Shown here: one piece after another, positions 51,012 through 59,600 of the stretch
Numbering within the stretch: the first letter of the stretch is position 1
How the letters are laid out: each line of letters begins with the position of its first letter
NCBI GenBank assembly: GCA_019419555.1
Contig: DXZR01000006.1
Coordinates: forward strand, 1-64,000
Direction: 5' to 3'
Source of the DNA: Collinsella sp.
GTDB taxonomy: Bacteria > Actinomycetota > Coriobacteriia > Coriobacteriales > Coriobacteriaceae
DNA: 64,000 nt
Translations under genes and position numbers: made by a program
The notes under the pieces: model-generated
What the model was told of the DNA's origin: nothing
Database searches by the model: none
Seen by the model: only the letters and a program-made list of their open reading frames with translations

Positions 51012-51023
51012 TGTAACGTTACA
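51012..51023. promoter_or_regulatory. Perfect palindrome TGTAACGTTACA in the protease promoter
   Basis: It overlaps a possible -35 (TGTAAC) that stands 16 bases before TAGAAT. This looks like an operator for an unknown regulator of the exported protease gene. The rest of the 240-base gap is AT-rich and holds no gene. Confidence 0.45.
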
Positions 51024-51079
51024 AAAAAGGTTATAGAATAGGAGTATCTTATAAGTCGCTCCTCTAGAAAGAAGAACAT

Positions 51080-52207
51080 ATGCTTTCGCGTCGTCGTTTT
51101 CTGCAACTTGTCGCGTCTTCAATTGTCGCCTTAGCCGCACGTCCGAAAGAGGTTTTTGCTTCGACGGGCAATATTGATGGTGAGCAGATACAATTTACTT
51201 CAGAAATTGCGCAAGAGCTTGCCGATAAATATATAAAGGGACTCCTCGGCTCTTCGTATACGCCCTCTGACCCTATTCCTTTTGTAGACGTTGATGGGTC
51301 CCCGCTTGGCTACATTGTTCCGGTTGTGACATTCAATAGAGCCGCGGGCTATTTGGTTTTAGATGCTTCAGATGATGAAATACTTACGGGATATCGTTTT
51401 GGAGACGGCTTAGTCAGCCCTATGGATCGGGGAGGAGATCTTGGTGTTGAGTCTTATTCTTTCAATAACCCAGTCGTAATGATCAATCCATTCGAATTCG
51501 GTGTGCAATCTTTGGACGGTTCAATAACAACAAATTGCGGAAGAACAATCCCGGCTGTTTCCATAGAAGGACGGCCTGTCGTTTTATCGAATAAACCTTC
51601 AAGCTGGAACGATGTCGTAATTTACGCAACTCAAATGCAGGATTACACAGTATCTGGATTTCGTTCCATTTCTCAGTTTATGTCATATGATGAAAGCGAG
51701 ATTAAGAGGCTTACTGCCCACTATGCTTGTATGGTGACAGCTTTTTCGAACGTTGCGGAACTGTATGGCATTGCCAATTTATATAGCGACCCTTCGCAAT
51801 ATATGCAGATATGGAATTACACCAATACCCATGCTCTTTCCGATGAAGAACAGACTGTTCCCGGCGTTGTTTTGGGCGGAACGCCGATATCAACCTGTGC
51901 AACGGGGTTTACAAATTACTGCGCAAGCAGAGGAAGTACTCTTATCGCCCGCACTGTCTCCTCTCCGGCTATCGCGAGCATTCAAAATGAGATTAACTCT
52001 AATAGACCGAATGTTTTACATGCGAGTTTGTACAACGGATCAGCCCATTCTGTAACAGCGGAGGCTTACGCCACACTTACTGGTAAGAAAACTGGAGAGA
52101 CAAGGCAGATGATTGGCATAGCGGACGGCTGGAATTCATCTTTATCCTTCCTGAAGTATGATCAGAGCTATTATGCGTGGACTTATGGAACGATTTTTTC
52201 GAAGTAG
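51080..52207 (+). CDS. Tat-exported papain-fold (C10/C39-like) cysteine peptidase
   Basis: 375 residues. The N-terminus MLSRRRFLQLVASSIVAL is a twin-arginine signal. Residues 40-120 resemble a propeptide domain (DPIPFVDVDGSPLGYIVPV, then GYLVLDASDDEILTGYRFG) as in streptopain-type enzymes. The probable catalytic Cys lies in HYACMVTAFSNVAELYG, the His in NGSAHSVTAEAY, and a GIADGWNSS segment follows. The gene is AT-richer than its neighbours and overlaps a lipoprotein gene. Activity is inferred from motif layout only. Confidence 0.62.
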   Translation: MLSRRRFLQLVASSIVALAARPKEVFASTGNIDGEQIQFTSEIAQELADKYIKGLLGSSYTPSDPIPFVDVDGSPLGYIVPVVTFNRAAGYLVLDASDDEILTGYRFGDGLVSPMDRGGDLGVESYSFNNPVVMINPFEFGVQSLDGSITTNCGRTIPAVSIEGRPVVLSNKPSSWNDVVIYATQMQDYTVSGFRSISQFMSYDESEIKRLTAHYACMVTAFSNVAELYGIANLYSDPSQYMQIWNYTNTHALSDEEQTVPGVVLGGTPISTCATGFTNYCASRGSTLIARTVSSPAIASIQNEINSNRPNVLHASLYNGSAHSVTAEAYATLTGKKTGETRQMIGIADGWNSSLSFLKYDQSYYAWTYGTIFSK

Positions 52208-52577
52208 GGCGATTCGTCTAGCTCTGTCTTTGGTGCTGATGGCTTCATTGGTGGGCTGTTCAACAAAGGAAGAGATATCGCGCGGAGGTTCCGGAGAAGT
52301 GACTGCGACAGACTCAGGTTCATTAGAAATAGCTGGCGGGCATGCCGATGTGATGTTACAAGGAGAAGGCGTGCTTAGGTCGATTGATGCTGAAGACGCT
52401 GTCTGCTCAATAGAGGATTTGAAGACAGGTGAAACTGCATCGTACCGAGTTTCAGATAATGCTGCGAATATGATTGAGTCGATACCGACTGGAGCGCAGG
52501 TTTCTTTTAGATACTTTGCTCCGCAACTTGAGGATGAGCTTGCTTCTCTGGTGTCTATATGCGCCGATGACAACTAA
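52185..52577 (+). CDS. Small lipoprotein overlapping the protease gene
   Basis: 130 residues. A basic start and hydrophobic segment lead to the lipobox ASLVGCSTK, so the mature part is anchored at Cys. The rest is beta-rich and acidic without a recognised domain. It overlaps the protease gene by 23 bases, so the two are coupled. An inhibitor or partner of the protease is a reasonable guess. Two ATGs further up are alternatives, but this one gives the cleanest signal peptide. Confidence 0.65.
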   Translation: MERFFRSRAIRLALSLVLMASLVGCSTKEEISRGGSGEVTATDSGSLEIAGGHADVMLQGEGVLRSIDAEDAVCSIEDLKTGETASYRVSDNAANMIESIPTGAQVSFRYFAPQLEDELASLVSICADDN

Positions 52578-52590
52578 AAGGCCTGAATTC

Positions 52591-52633
52591 AAACGGCCTC
52601 GGATGGTCAATTGGCTATCCGAGGCCGTTTTTT
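52591..52633. terminator. Terminator between convergent genes
   Basis: A perfect 14-bp stem AAACGGCCTCGGAT/ATCCGAGGCCGTTT with a 12-base loop and TTTTTT on the plus strand. Confidence 0.9.
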
Positions 52634-53939
52634 ACTCGACCGGGGCTTCGACCTTGTCGATGGCCCAGGTGGCTCCGAGGCCGCCGGTGGTGTTGCGGCG
52701 AATGCGTACGGTGACTTCGTGGCGTTTGCCGGCCTGTGTGTAGCGCAGGGGGAAGCTCGCGCGGTTACGGCCGGCCTCGATGGTACCGCGCTCGCGAGCG
52801 ATCCAGTAGTACTCGCCGACGATGCCGAGGGTGTCGGCGCCGTAGGGGAGATAAGTCGACAGCTGGTGCAGCAGCGGACTAGGGCAGAAGACCTCGGTCG
52901 CGAAATCGATGGGGAAGTCCCCGGGGATGGTCGGTGCTGCGGGAGCGGGGGCCGGTGCTGAATTGGGGACCGGAGTCGGTGCAGGTGTGGGAGCCTGGTC
53001 ACAGGCGGGTGCGGATGCGGACTCAATGACAGGTGCAGACTCAGATGCCGCTTCTGGCTTAGCTATGGAATCTGTCGGTTCCACGGAGATGGACGTGTCT
53101 TCGGTCCCGGTTTTGGCACCGGCCTGCGGAGTGCCCTCTGCCTCGACGTTCGGCTTGGCCTCGACCGGCGTGGATACCATGGTGGTGATGCCGGCGTTGG
53201 CGTTCTCGGGGTCATAGACAACCGTGAGCGAGATGGCGGGCTGCGGCGTCTCGGGTTCCGGCGTCGCCTCGGTAGCGTCTTGATTCGCGGGCTCGTCGGA
53301 CTGGTCGTCCTCGGCGTTGTCGCCAAAGACATCGCTGTTTTGGAACGCAGGCGTCTCGGGTTGGCCGGCGGTTTCTTCGGCTTTCGACTTGGGAACCTCG
53401 TTGAGCTCAACGGCGGCTTCCTGCTCAGCCATGACTTCGGGCTCGGTCGTGGCAGCGATTTCGTTTTCGACCTCTGCCGTTACTTCAGCAGTGACTTCAG
53501 CCTCTACCTCGGGCTCGGGCTCCGGAGCGACTTCGGCCACGGACTCGGGCTCGGGACGCTTAACGTGCTTGGGACGCACGGCCTTCAGGTCCTTCTCGCC
53601 GCGCTTTTTCTTTTTGTAGGACTGCTTGGCGCCCTTGGCGGCCTTGGGCTTGTCCTCGCCCTTGGCAAGGGCAGCATCCCAGGCCTCATTGGCGATGACG
53701 GTGGCATACAGACGTCCGCCCTTAAAGACGGTCAGCTTAATGCAGTCGTCGAGTTCCTCGAGCAGCTCGCGCGTGGACTCGAAGCCCAGGTCATAAGCGG
53801 TCATATCGCCAGCGGCGAGTGTCTCCTCGACCTGTGTCATAAACGTTTGCTTGCCGCATCCAATCGCATCGCGCAGCAGGCGATACAGATAGATGTGGTT
53901 GCCCAGCGATAGCGTGGGCTTAACTATTGTCTTGCTCAT
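52632..53939 (-). CDS. Coriobacterial protein with long Pro/Glu/Ala linker
   Basis: 435 residues in three parts. An N-terminal globular domain (residues 1-90: LSLGNHIYLYRLLRDAIGCG, then DLGFESTRELLEELDDCIKL) recalls small nucleic-acid-binding helical domains but is not firmly recognised. A basic patch (KKKKRGEKDLKAVRPKHVKR) is followed by about 230 residues of acidic, Pro/Glu/Ala-rich disordered linker. The last 80 residues form a second conserved domain (YGADTLGIVGEYYWIARERG to the end). There is no signal peptide. AGAGGAG precedes the ATG. Function unknown. Confidence 0.72.
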   Translation of the reverse strand: MSKTIVKPTLSLGNHIYLYRLLRDAIGCGKQTFMTQVEETLAAGDMTAYDLGFESTRELLEELDDCIKLTVFKGGRLYATVIANEAWDAALAKGEDKPKAAKGAKQSYKKKKRGEKDLKAVRPKHVKRPEPESVAEVAPEPEPEVEAEVTAEVTAEVENEIAATTEPEVMAEQEAAVELNEVPKSKAEETAGQPETPAFQNSDVFGDNAEDDQSDEPANQDATEATPEPETPQPAISLTVVYDPENANAGITTMVSTPVEAKPNVEAEGTPQAGAKTGTEDTSISVEPTDSIAKPEAASESAPVIESASAPACDQAPTPAPTPVPNSAPAPAPAAPTIPGDFPIDFATEVFCPSPLLHQLSTYLPYGADTLGIVGEYYWIARERGTIEAGRNRASFPLRYTQAGKRHEVTVRIRRNTTGGLGATWAIDKVEAPVE

Positions 53940-54010
53940 GGCAAATCTCCTCTTTACACACCAAAGCATCTTACCATCGCGCAGGGCTTGCCACCTCGGC
54001 GCCCAAAGCA

Positions 54011-54043
54011 AACGGGCGCGACCGTTGCCGGTTCGCGCCCGTT
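54011..54043 (-). terminator. Hairpin after the low-complexity membrane protein gene
   Basis: AACGGGCGCGA pairs with TCGCGCCCGTT around a short inner ACCG/CGGT stem, just after the stop codon on the minus strand. Confidence 0.6.
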
Positions 54044-54077
54044 ATACAGGTCGGTTATCTGTGAGAGGCGATCGTGC

Positions 54078-55022
54078 TTAGTTGCCCGATGTCGTGCCTT
54101 GGCTCGAGCTGTCGGATGCCGTGCCGGATACGGTTCCGCTCGAGCTGTTTGTGTTGCTGTTGTCGGTTGAGCCCGTGCCCGATGCATTGCCGCTCGTCTG
54201 GTCACCCGTGCTCTGCTGAGAGCCGTCGGTCGTTTGGCTGGAGTCGGTCGTTCCGGATTGTGTGCCGCCGCTGTTCGAAGAGGAATCGGTGCCTTGCGAC
54301 TGATCAGGGGTGGTCGAGGAAGAATCGGTGGGTGCGGAGTTGGCCTGTGAGTCGTTCTGCTGGCTTTGCGATTGGCCGGCGCTGTCCGCGTCTTGCTCGG
54401 TCGTGCGCGACGAAAGGATTGGCTCGGGGCGCTCGCCCAGACCCTCACCGGCGGTGGTTATAAGGATGGCGCCGGCGCAGGCGATAACCGCGACGATGGC
54501 GATGGCGATCGAGAAGATGATGACCTTCTTTTGCGTCTGGCTGCGCTCTTCCGCCGCCTTGGCGCGCAGGCTGTTGGGGGCGACGCGCGCCGTGGTCGCG
54601 CGTCCCGCGACCTGACGCATCTCCTGCGTAGTCGCGGCGCCGCCCAGGTGCTCCTCGGCATTAAGCTCAACGGGCTCATAGGCGCCGGCGGGGTAGTCGA
54701 CGGCGGCGTGCGTACCTTTGAGGGCTTCGGCGCTGGCAGAGATAAAGTGGCGGTAGACCTGCGAGGACACAACGGTGATGACCGAGCTCACGGCGGCACC
54801 AATTACTGAACCAGCGATACCAATCTTGGAGGCAAGCGCCACGCTCGTGGCGGCAGCTGCGGCGCCGGCGATGATCTGGGGAATGGAAATGTCATCGAAC
54901 AGGCCCTTTTTGGGCGCGATGGCCATGGTCTGTCCGATGGAATGGTTCTCGTGCACGCCGTTGTTGAGCGATGCCGGCGTCATGACGCGCGTGCGCGGCG
55001 CGTCGGTGTACTTGGTTGTCAT
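54078..55022 (-). CDS. Membrane protein with Ser/Thr/Gln/Gly low-complexity tail
   Basis: 314 residues. Two hydrophobic segments at about residues 48-88 (AGAAAAATSVALASKIGIAG and the next) and one at about 165-190 (IIFSIAIAIVAVIACAGAIL) frame a polar middle. The final 110 residues are almost only Ser, Thr, Gln, Asn, Gly and Asp, as in wall-exposed stalks. There is no sortase motif. Function unknown. The gene is GC-rich and native-looking, unlike its neighbours on the right. Confidence 0.72.
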   Translation of the reverse strand: MTTKYTDAPRTRVMTPASLNNGVHENHSIGQTMAIAPKKGLFDDISIPQIIAGAAAAATSVALASKIGIAGSVIGAAVSSVITVVSSQVYRHFISASAEALKGTHAAVDYPAGAYEPVELNAEEHLGGAATTQEMRQVAGRATTARVAPNSLRAKAAEERSQTQKKVIIFSIAIAIVAVIACAGAILITTAGEGLGERPEPILSSRTTEQDADSAGQSQSQQNDSQANSAPTDSSSTTPDQSQGTDSSSNSGGTQSGTTDSSQTTDGSQQSTGDQTSGNASGTGSTDNSNTNSSSGTVSGTASDSSSQGTTSGN

Positions 55023-55196
55023 ACGGGGTCCTCCCGGTGTAAATCTGCTTCGTTTCGTGTAGCCATCAGGGTACCCACCAGATGTGAATCATACGTGACA
55101 TTTAACAGATACCATCAACTCATCAAGGGGGCCTGCTGTCTTTGGTGCAATAGCTTGATGCTAAACTGGATTTATGTTTGCGAGGTGGTTTACGTG

Positions 55197-55415
55197 ATGT
55201 ACCCGTATATGACATTCGAAGATGGAACCGAGGTCATTCATTCTGACCTGATTACAGATGGCGATATCGAAAAGGTTATCGTGCATTTTGAGCGACCGAC
55301 GGCAGAGGGCTTCGACTCCGCTCGTTGTGAGTTGCCTTCCTGTTCGTGGACTGACTGGGAAGGGCATTTTACTCAGAGTGAAAAACGAGCTTTCGAAGAG
55401 TGTCTGAGCAAATAA
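55197..55415 (+). CDS. Small hypothetical protein at the edge of the AT-rich island
   Basis: 72 residues starting MYPYMTFEDGTEVIHSD, with IEKVIVHFERPTAEGFDSA and CSWTDWEGHFTQSEKRAFEE later. It resembles short proteins of the pattern 'DGTEV-H-S ... ERP ... GFDSA-C-LPS', which I have no function for. A GTG directly before the ATG is an alternative. GAGGTGG lies upstream. Confidence 0.55.
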   Translation: MYPYMTFEDGTEVIHSDLITDGDIEKVIVHFERPTAEGFDSARCELPSCSWTDWEGHFTQSEKRAFEECLSK

Positions 55416-55515
55416 TTTAGATTAGTTCGAGTTTAGTTCGAATAAAGAAGCTGAATGCGATGACCTAAAGCGTATGCATTTTTAGTATTAGATGCGTATG
55501 AAATGGAGGATGTGA

Positions 55516-55797
55516 ATGGATGAGCTAATAGACTTTAAAAAACGATTTCTCAAGAATGGCGAGCTGGTTTCAATTCCAAAAAAGGAAAGCTATAAAAGAA
55601 TCATGCTGCTATGGGCCGTCTCTTTCTTTGAATTAAATACAAGTTATACGGAGCTTCAGGTTAATCGTGTGCTGTCACAGCTCTATCCTGATTATGCCGT
55701 GTTGAGGCGGTACTTGGTTGATTATGGATTCCTATTAAGGGATGAACGAGGCCTGAAATACGAGGTTAATCGTGATGTTCACGGTATTGAGAGCTAG
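55516..55797 (+). CDS. DUF2087 protein
   Basis: 93 residues with the DUF2087 pattern: IPKKESYKRIMLLWAVSFFE, YTELQVNRVLSQLYPDYAVL and RRYLVDYGFLLRDERGLKYE. This fold often accompanies HTH regulators and is thought to bind nucleic acid or ligands, but its role is unproven. It is the first gene of a tight AT-rich operon and overlaps the exporter gene by about 20 bases. GGAGG lies upstream of the ATG. Confidence 0.75.
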   Translation: MDELIDFKKRFLKNGELVSIPKKESYKRIMLLWAVSFFELNTSYTELQVNRVLSQLYPDYAVLRRYLVDYGFLLRDERGLKYEVNRDVHGIES

Positions 55798-56959
55798 CCG
55801 TCCGGTTCGGGTCCTATATATTGCTAGAGGGATAAGCGAAATAGGCAATTGGTGTGCGAATATTGCTTTGCCAATGCTGATTTACGAGGTAACTCACGAT
55901 GTTTCTGCAACTGCTTTGATGGTCTGCTGCAGATTTGCCCCCTCTCTGTTTTCAGTTGCGCTCGCGCAGCTGCCTCAGAAGATGGGCATCGGGACACTGC
56001 AGGCCATGAGATTGGCAGACTTAATTCGCGCGGGATTATTCGTTTGCTATATTTTTGTTGATAGTAAATGGAGTATGTTTGCTATTACGTGCGCGGTATC
56101 GCTTTGCCGAACGGTAGAAATGCCCTGCTTTTACTCGTTGTTAAGAGCCAATACGAATAGTATCAATCGCGACGTAATTAATAATTCGTTTGGGTTCCTG
56201 CAGAATTTGATGATGGTTCTGGGGCCAGTTGCCGGCGGTTTTGTTGTCGCTCAATTTGGGGCGGAGGCTGTTCTTGCATTAGACGCGCTTTCTTTTGCCG
56301 CGTCGTTCTGGTTGCTGCGAGATGTTCCGTCGGTTATCGAGGTTAATGATAAAGAGGGAATAAGCAAAAATGAAAAAAACAGGACTGCATTTAGTGATCT
56401 TAGCGCGAAGCACTTGGCAATTGGTTTCCTATTAATCGATATTTCTAGTGGCGTGGCATTCGGCTCTCTGAATTCTCTTTTGCCAGCTATAGCGCAATTG
56501 CAATTTGACTCGTCATCGATACAATACGGATTCCTTCAGAGTAGTCTTACAATCGGACTGTTGTTCGGAAATACAATATATGGTCGTTTAATCAGTGGTT
56601 CCGATTGCGTTAAATCATATTGTTTTGTGACGTATCTTGCGCTCGGTGCGTATCTGGCGTTTGGCTATCGCTATGCGTCTGGGATATCGTTTATTTTCCT
56701 TTTTATCGTCGGTGCCGGAAACGCCATTCAAGATGTGCTTCTCATAACATCGCTGCAGGATTTGGCGAGAGACGGATCTGAATCGATAAGCCTGTTTTCA
56801 ATTAGGGAGTCTTTGCAATCGGTTGCTGTTGTTATTTCAACACTTCTTGTTTCGCTGTTCACGAGCATCGCGATGTTCTCAATTCTCGTTACAGGACTTG
56901 GTGTATTTTCAATTATGATGGTAGTTGTGTTTCAATTGAATTATTTGCGAAAGATGTGA
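55775..56959 (+). CDS. MFS transporter, putative peptide exporter
   Basis: 394 residues with about 12 membrane helices, of the enterobactin-exporter/macrolide-efflux type: VLYIARGISEIGNWCANIALPMLIYEVTHD in the first helices, with a central cytoplasmic loop (VNDKEGISKNEKNRTAF). Genes of this type commonly export small molecules and modified peptides. It sits between the DUF2087 gene and the radical SAM gene with overlap or seven-base spacing, so it likely exports the product of the locus. GAGG lies upstream. Confidence 0.82.
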   Translation: MFTVLRASRPVRVLYIARGISEIGNWCANIALPMLIYEVTHDVSATALMVCCRFAPSLFSVALAQLPQKMGIGTLQAMRLADLIRAGLFVCYIFVDSKWSMFAITCAVSLCRTVEMPCFYSLLRANTNSINRDVINNSFGFLQNLMMVLGPVAGGFVVAQFGAEAVLALDALSFAASFWLLRDVPSVIEVNDKEGISKNEKNRTAFSDLSAKHLAIGFLLIDISSGVAFGSLNSLLPAIAQLQFDSSSIQYGFLQSSLTIGLLFGNTIYGRLISGSDCVKSYCFVTYLALGAYLAFGYRYASGISFIFLFIVGAGNAIQDVLLITSLQDLARDGSESISLFSIRESLQSVAVVISTLLVSLFTSIAMFSILVTGLGVFSIMMVVVFQLNYLRKM

Positions 56960-56966
56960 CGTTGAT

Positions 56967-59288
56967 ATGCCTAAAACGCTTTTAGTATTTCCCCCAGGAT
57001 GGAGTCCAGTGGGGCCGTATCTTGCCTTGCCTGTTTTGAAGTCATATCTTCAAGAGGTTGAACAATACAAAGTTGACATTGTTGACTTAAACGTGGAATT
57101 TTACGATGACCTCCTATCTTTTAGACATGTCGAAGAGTGCTGTAAAAGGTATCGGGAATCAAAGGATTCGTTTAGTTCGAATGTTCAATTAACAATCGAG
57201 TTGATACAAAAGTCGGCACTTAATGTTGACGAGGCAAAAGATATTTTCAGATCGAAGAGATACTTTAATCTAAAAGAAAGACAATATGCTGAAAACATTT
57301 TTAGAAATGCACTCTATATCATAAATCACGTCTCATATGGAGTTAAATACACGTTCAACTCCATAGATCTGCCCTATGATTATTATTCGACACCAGAAAT
57401 AATGAAATCGCTTGCGGATACCTTGCATAATCCGTTTATTTCCTTCTATGAAACTGCCTTTCTTAAGCGTATTCAGAGGGAAAAATTCGAGTTTATTGGG
57501 ATTTCGGTGAGCGGCTGTTTCCAATTGATTTCTGCAGTTACGTTAGCGAAACTGATTAAGGAAGAATGTCCATCTGTTAAACACGTCTCATTGGGCGGCA
57601 ATTACATTACTCGTTTAGCAGATGACTGCATGAAAGAATGGCATCCCTTTTTTGAATACATTGATTCGATAATGATGTATGACGGCGAAGAGCCGCTTGC
57701 ACGTCTTCTTGAGGCTCTTGACTCTGGTGATGACAATCTCGACTGTGTTCCAAACCTTTGCCATGCTAAAGGTGGAAAGATATATAAAAACCATCGGATT
57801 GAGCAAACATTTATCAACGATACAGTTCCCGATTTCGATGGCTTCGCCCTTTCTAAATACTTCATGCCTGAGTTAATATTGCCGGTTTATTCCTCTAGGC
57901 AGTGTTTTAATCATTGCGCCTTCTGCACCATTCCCGGTGCTACCGGTGGTTGTTACCGAAAGATGCCTATATCGAGAGTATTTGAAATAATGTGTCGGTT
58001 AAATGAAAAATACGGCACGAGAGTTTTCTCTTTTGTGGATGAAACATTCGAAGGCAAAAGAATGGAGCAACTCGCGGATGAAATAAACGCATCGGGAAAA
58101 ACGTTTTTCTGGCATGGAGAAACGAGGTTCTCTCCAACCCTAAGTACAGAAGTTTTTAACAAGATATACCAAAGTGGATGTAGGCAGATTCAGTTTGGCC
58201 TCGAGTCATACAACCAAAGAGTTCTTGATCTAATGAAGAAGAACACGAGAGTTGATTGGATTGATCGCAATGTCCATGATTGTCTCAATGCGGCTATTCC
58301 TGTTCATCTATTTTTTATGATTGGCTTTCCGACCGAAACTAAAGAAGAGGCTCTGAACACCTTAGCTTATACAGAGAATGTTTTGAATTATTCAAAACAG
58401 GTATGTGGTGTTCCATATTCCACGAGAGGATTTACGAATTTTGGTCTCGTTATGGGGTCGGATGTTTGGAATCATCCCGATAAGTATGGTGTCTCTGTAA
58501 TGCCGAAGTCCCAATATGAGGATTTGCGCCTCGAAGTGGATTATGTTTCAGGCACTGGTTTAACTTTAAATGAAGCAAAATCCTTATCTGATGAGCATCA
58601 TATTGATTTTTATATGCAAGAGGTCATAAACGGTAGCGACACAATTGACTTGCCCCAGCGGCTTCATATTTCAGAGGTGACCTGGATCCTAGATTCTATT
58701 CACGCTGTCAGGTATAAGGGACATTTGACCAAAGTAAAGCGACGGCTAACTAGTCTAAATCCAGCTGATCGAATCTGGCTGGATTCCAAGACCTCTGTCG
58801 TGCTCGTTGAGCCATTTGCCTACTTCTATAATTCTGAATACCATCATGTCTATGCTGTTTCCCAGTTGGTATACCTTAAGTTGGCCCGTTTATTGGAGGC
58901 CGATTGTAGCATTTCTCTTATTCTTGATCAGGGCGACCTCGAGCTGACAAGGGCGATAGAAGAACTGTTGCATTATGGATTGCTGAATACAAATATCGAT
59001 GCCGATTATGTAATGCACGATAACGGTTTTCAATTGGTTAAAAGTTCGTTTGTTAAAGAAGTCGGACGCTCAAAAGAGGGGTTAAGAGTACTGCTGAGTT
59101 GTGCCACCCATAGAATGTGTGCGGTTAATGATTTTTCGTTCGCTTTGCTTTCGTTGTTTGAAAAGCCGATTACTAAGAACGAGGTGCGCGACATTTTGAA
59201 AAAAGAGGGACTATCGACAAACGAGGAGCAATTAAACAAGTTGGTTGATAATTGCATGAAAGCAGATATACTACAATTGATTAGATAG
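56967..59288 (+). CDS. Radical SAM enzyme, B12-binding-like N-terminus, PqqD-like C-terminus
   Basis: 773 residues. The N-terminal 290 residues have the layout of a cobalamin-binding Rossmann domain (LLVFPPGWSPVGPYLALPVL, then FIGISVSGCFQLISAVTLAK and HVSLGGNYIT). The radical SAM core begins with CFNHCAFC (Cys 313, 317, 320) and continues with FSFVDETFEGKRMEQLADEI and RQIQFGLESYNQRVLDLMKK. The last 80 residues look like a PqqD/RRE winged helix (CATHRMCAVNDFSFALLSLF), which in RiPP enzymes binds the precursor leader. The gene is AT-rich and next to a peptide gene, so peptide modification (methylation or cross-linking) is likely. Confidence 0.83.
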   Translation: MPKTLLVFPPGWSPVGPYLALPVLKSYLQEVEQYKVDIVDLNVEFYDDLLSFRHVEECCKRYRESKDSFSSNVQLTIELIQKSALNVDEAKDIFRSKRYFNLKERQYAENIFRNALYIINHVSYGVKYTFNSIDLPYDYYSTPEIMKSLADTLHNPFISFYETAFLKRIQREKFEFIGISVSGCFQLISAVTLAKLIKEECPSVKHVSLGGNYITRLADDCMKEWHPFFEYIDSIMMYDGEEPLARLLEALDSGDDNLDCVPNLCHAKGGKIYKNHRIEQTFINDTVPDFDGFALSKYFMPELILPVYSSRQCFNHCAFCTIPGATGGCYRKMPISRVFEIMCRLNEKYGTRVFSFVDETFEGKRMEQLADEINASGKTFFWHGETRFSPTLSTEVFNKIYQSGCRQIQFGLESYNQRVLDLMKKNTRVDWIDRNVHDCLNAAIPVHLFFMIGFPTETKEEALNTLAYTENVLNYSKQVCGVPYSTRGFTNFGLVMGSDVWNHPDKYGVSVMPKSQYEDLRLEVDYVSGTGLTLNEAKSLSDEHHIDFYMQEVINGSDTIDLPQRLHISEVTWILDSIHAVRYKGHLTKVKRRLTSLNPADRIWLDSKTSVVLVEPFAYFYNSEYHHVYAVSQLVYLKLARLLEADCSISLILDQGDLELTRAIEELLHYGLLNTNIDADYVMHDNGFQLVKSSFVKEVGRSKEGLRVLLSCATHRMCAVNDFSFALLSLFEKPITKNEVRDILKKEGLSTNEEQLNKLVDNCMKADILQLIR

Positions 59289-59301
59289 AGGAGGTTTCTG
59301 C

Positions 59302-59412
59302 ATGGACGTTATTAACAAAGATCTCTTGGAGCAACTGAAAGAGTCTCAGGAAGAGGGCGTCGTGGTAGAAGTGTTCGACTTTGAGGACTACATGGATAAA
59401 TTCTGCCATTAG
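59302..59412 (+). CDS. Putative RiPP precursor peptide, 36 residues
   Basis: A 37-codon frame 13 bases after the radical SAM stop, with AGAGGAGG at ideal spacing and its own terminator afterwards. The peptide starts MDVINKDLLEQLKESQEEGV, which looks like a helical acidic leader. The last twelve residues are FDFEDYMDKFCH, with aromatic residues, one Met, one Cys and a final His, a plausible core. It has no signal peptide or membrane helix. Assigning it as substrate of the upstream enzyme is inference from position. Confidence 0.7.
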   Translation: MDVINKDLLEQLKESQEEGVVVEVFDFEDYMDKFCH

Positions 59413-59436
59413 TTTCGGAATTAACTTGCCTCGCTT

Positions 59437-59470
59437 AAAGGAGAAGTCGATTATCGATTTCTCCTTTTTT
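59437..59470 (+). terminator. Terminator of the putative RiPP operon
   Basis: A stem AAAGGAGAAGTCGA/TCGATTTCTCCTTT (one mismatch) with a three-base loop, followed by TTTTAATT. Confidence 0.88.
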
Positions 59471-59600
59471 AATTAAAGATATTTTTGGAATACATGCTCT
59501 TAGCACAGGTTGGCGTCTCAGTAAACTGAGAGGTTGCTTTGGCTAGTTAGAGATATGTGAACGTCCGTTAGACTGAATCTCAGGGTAGAAGGGGCCTCCA

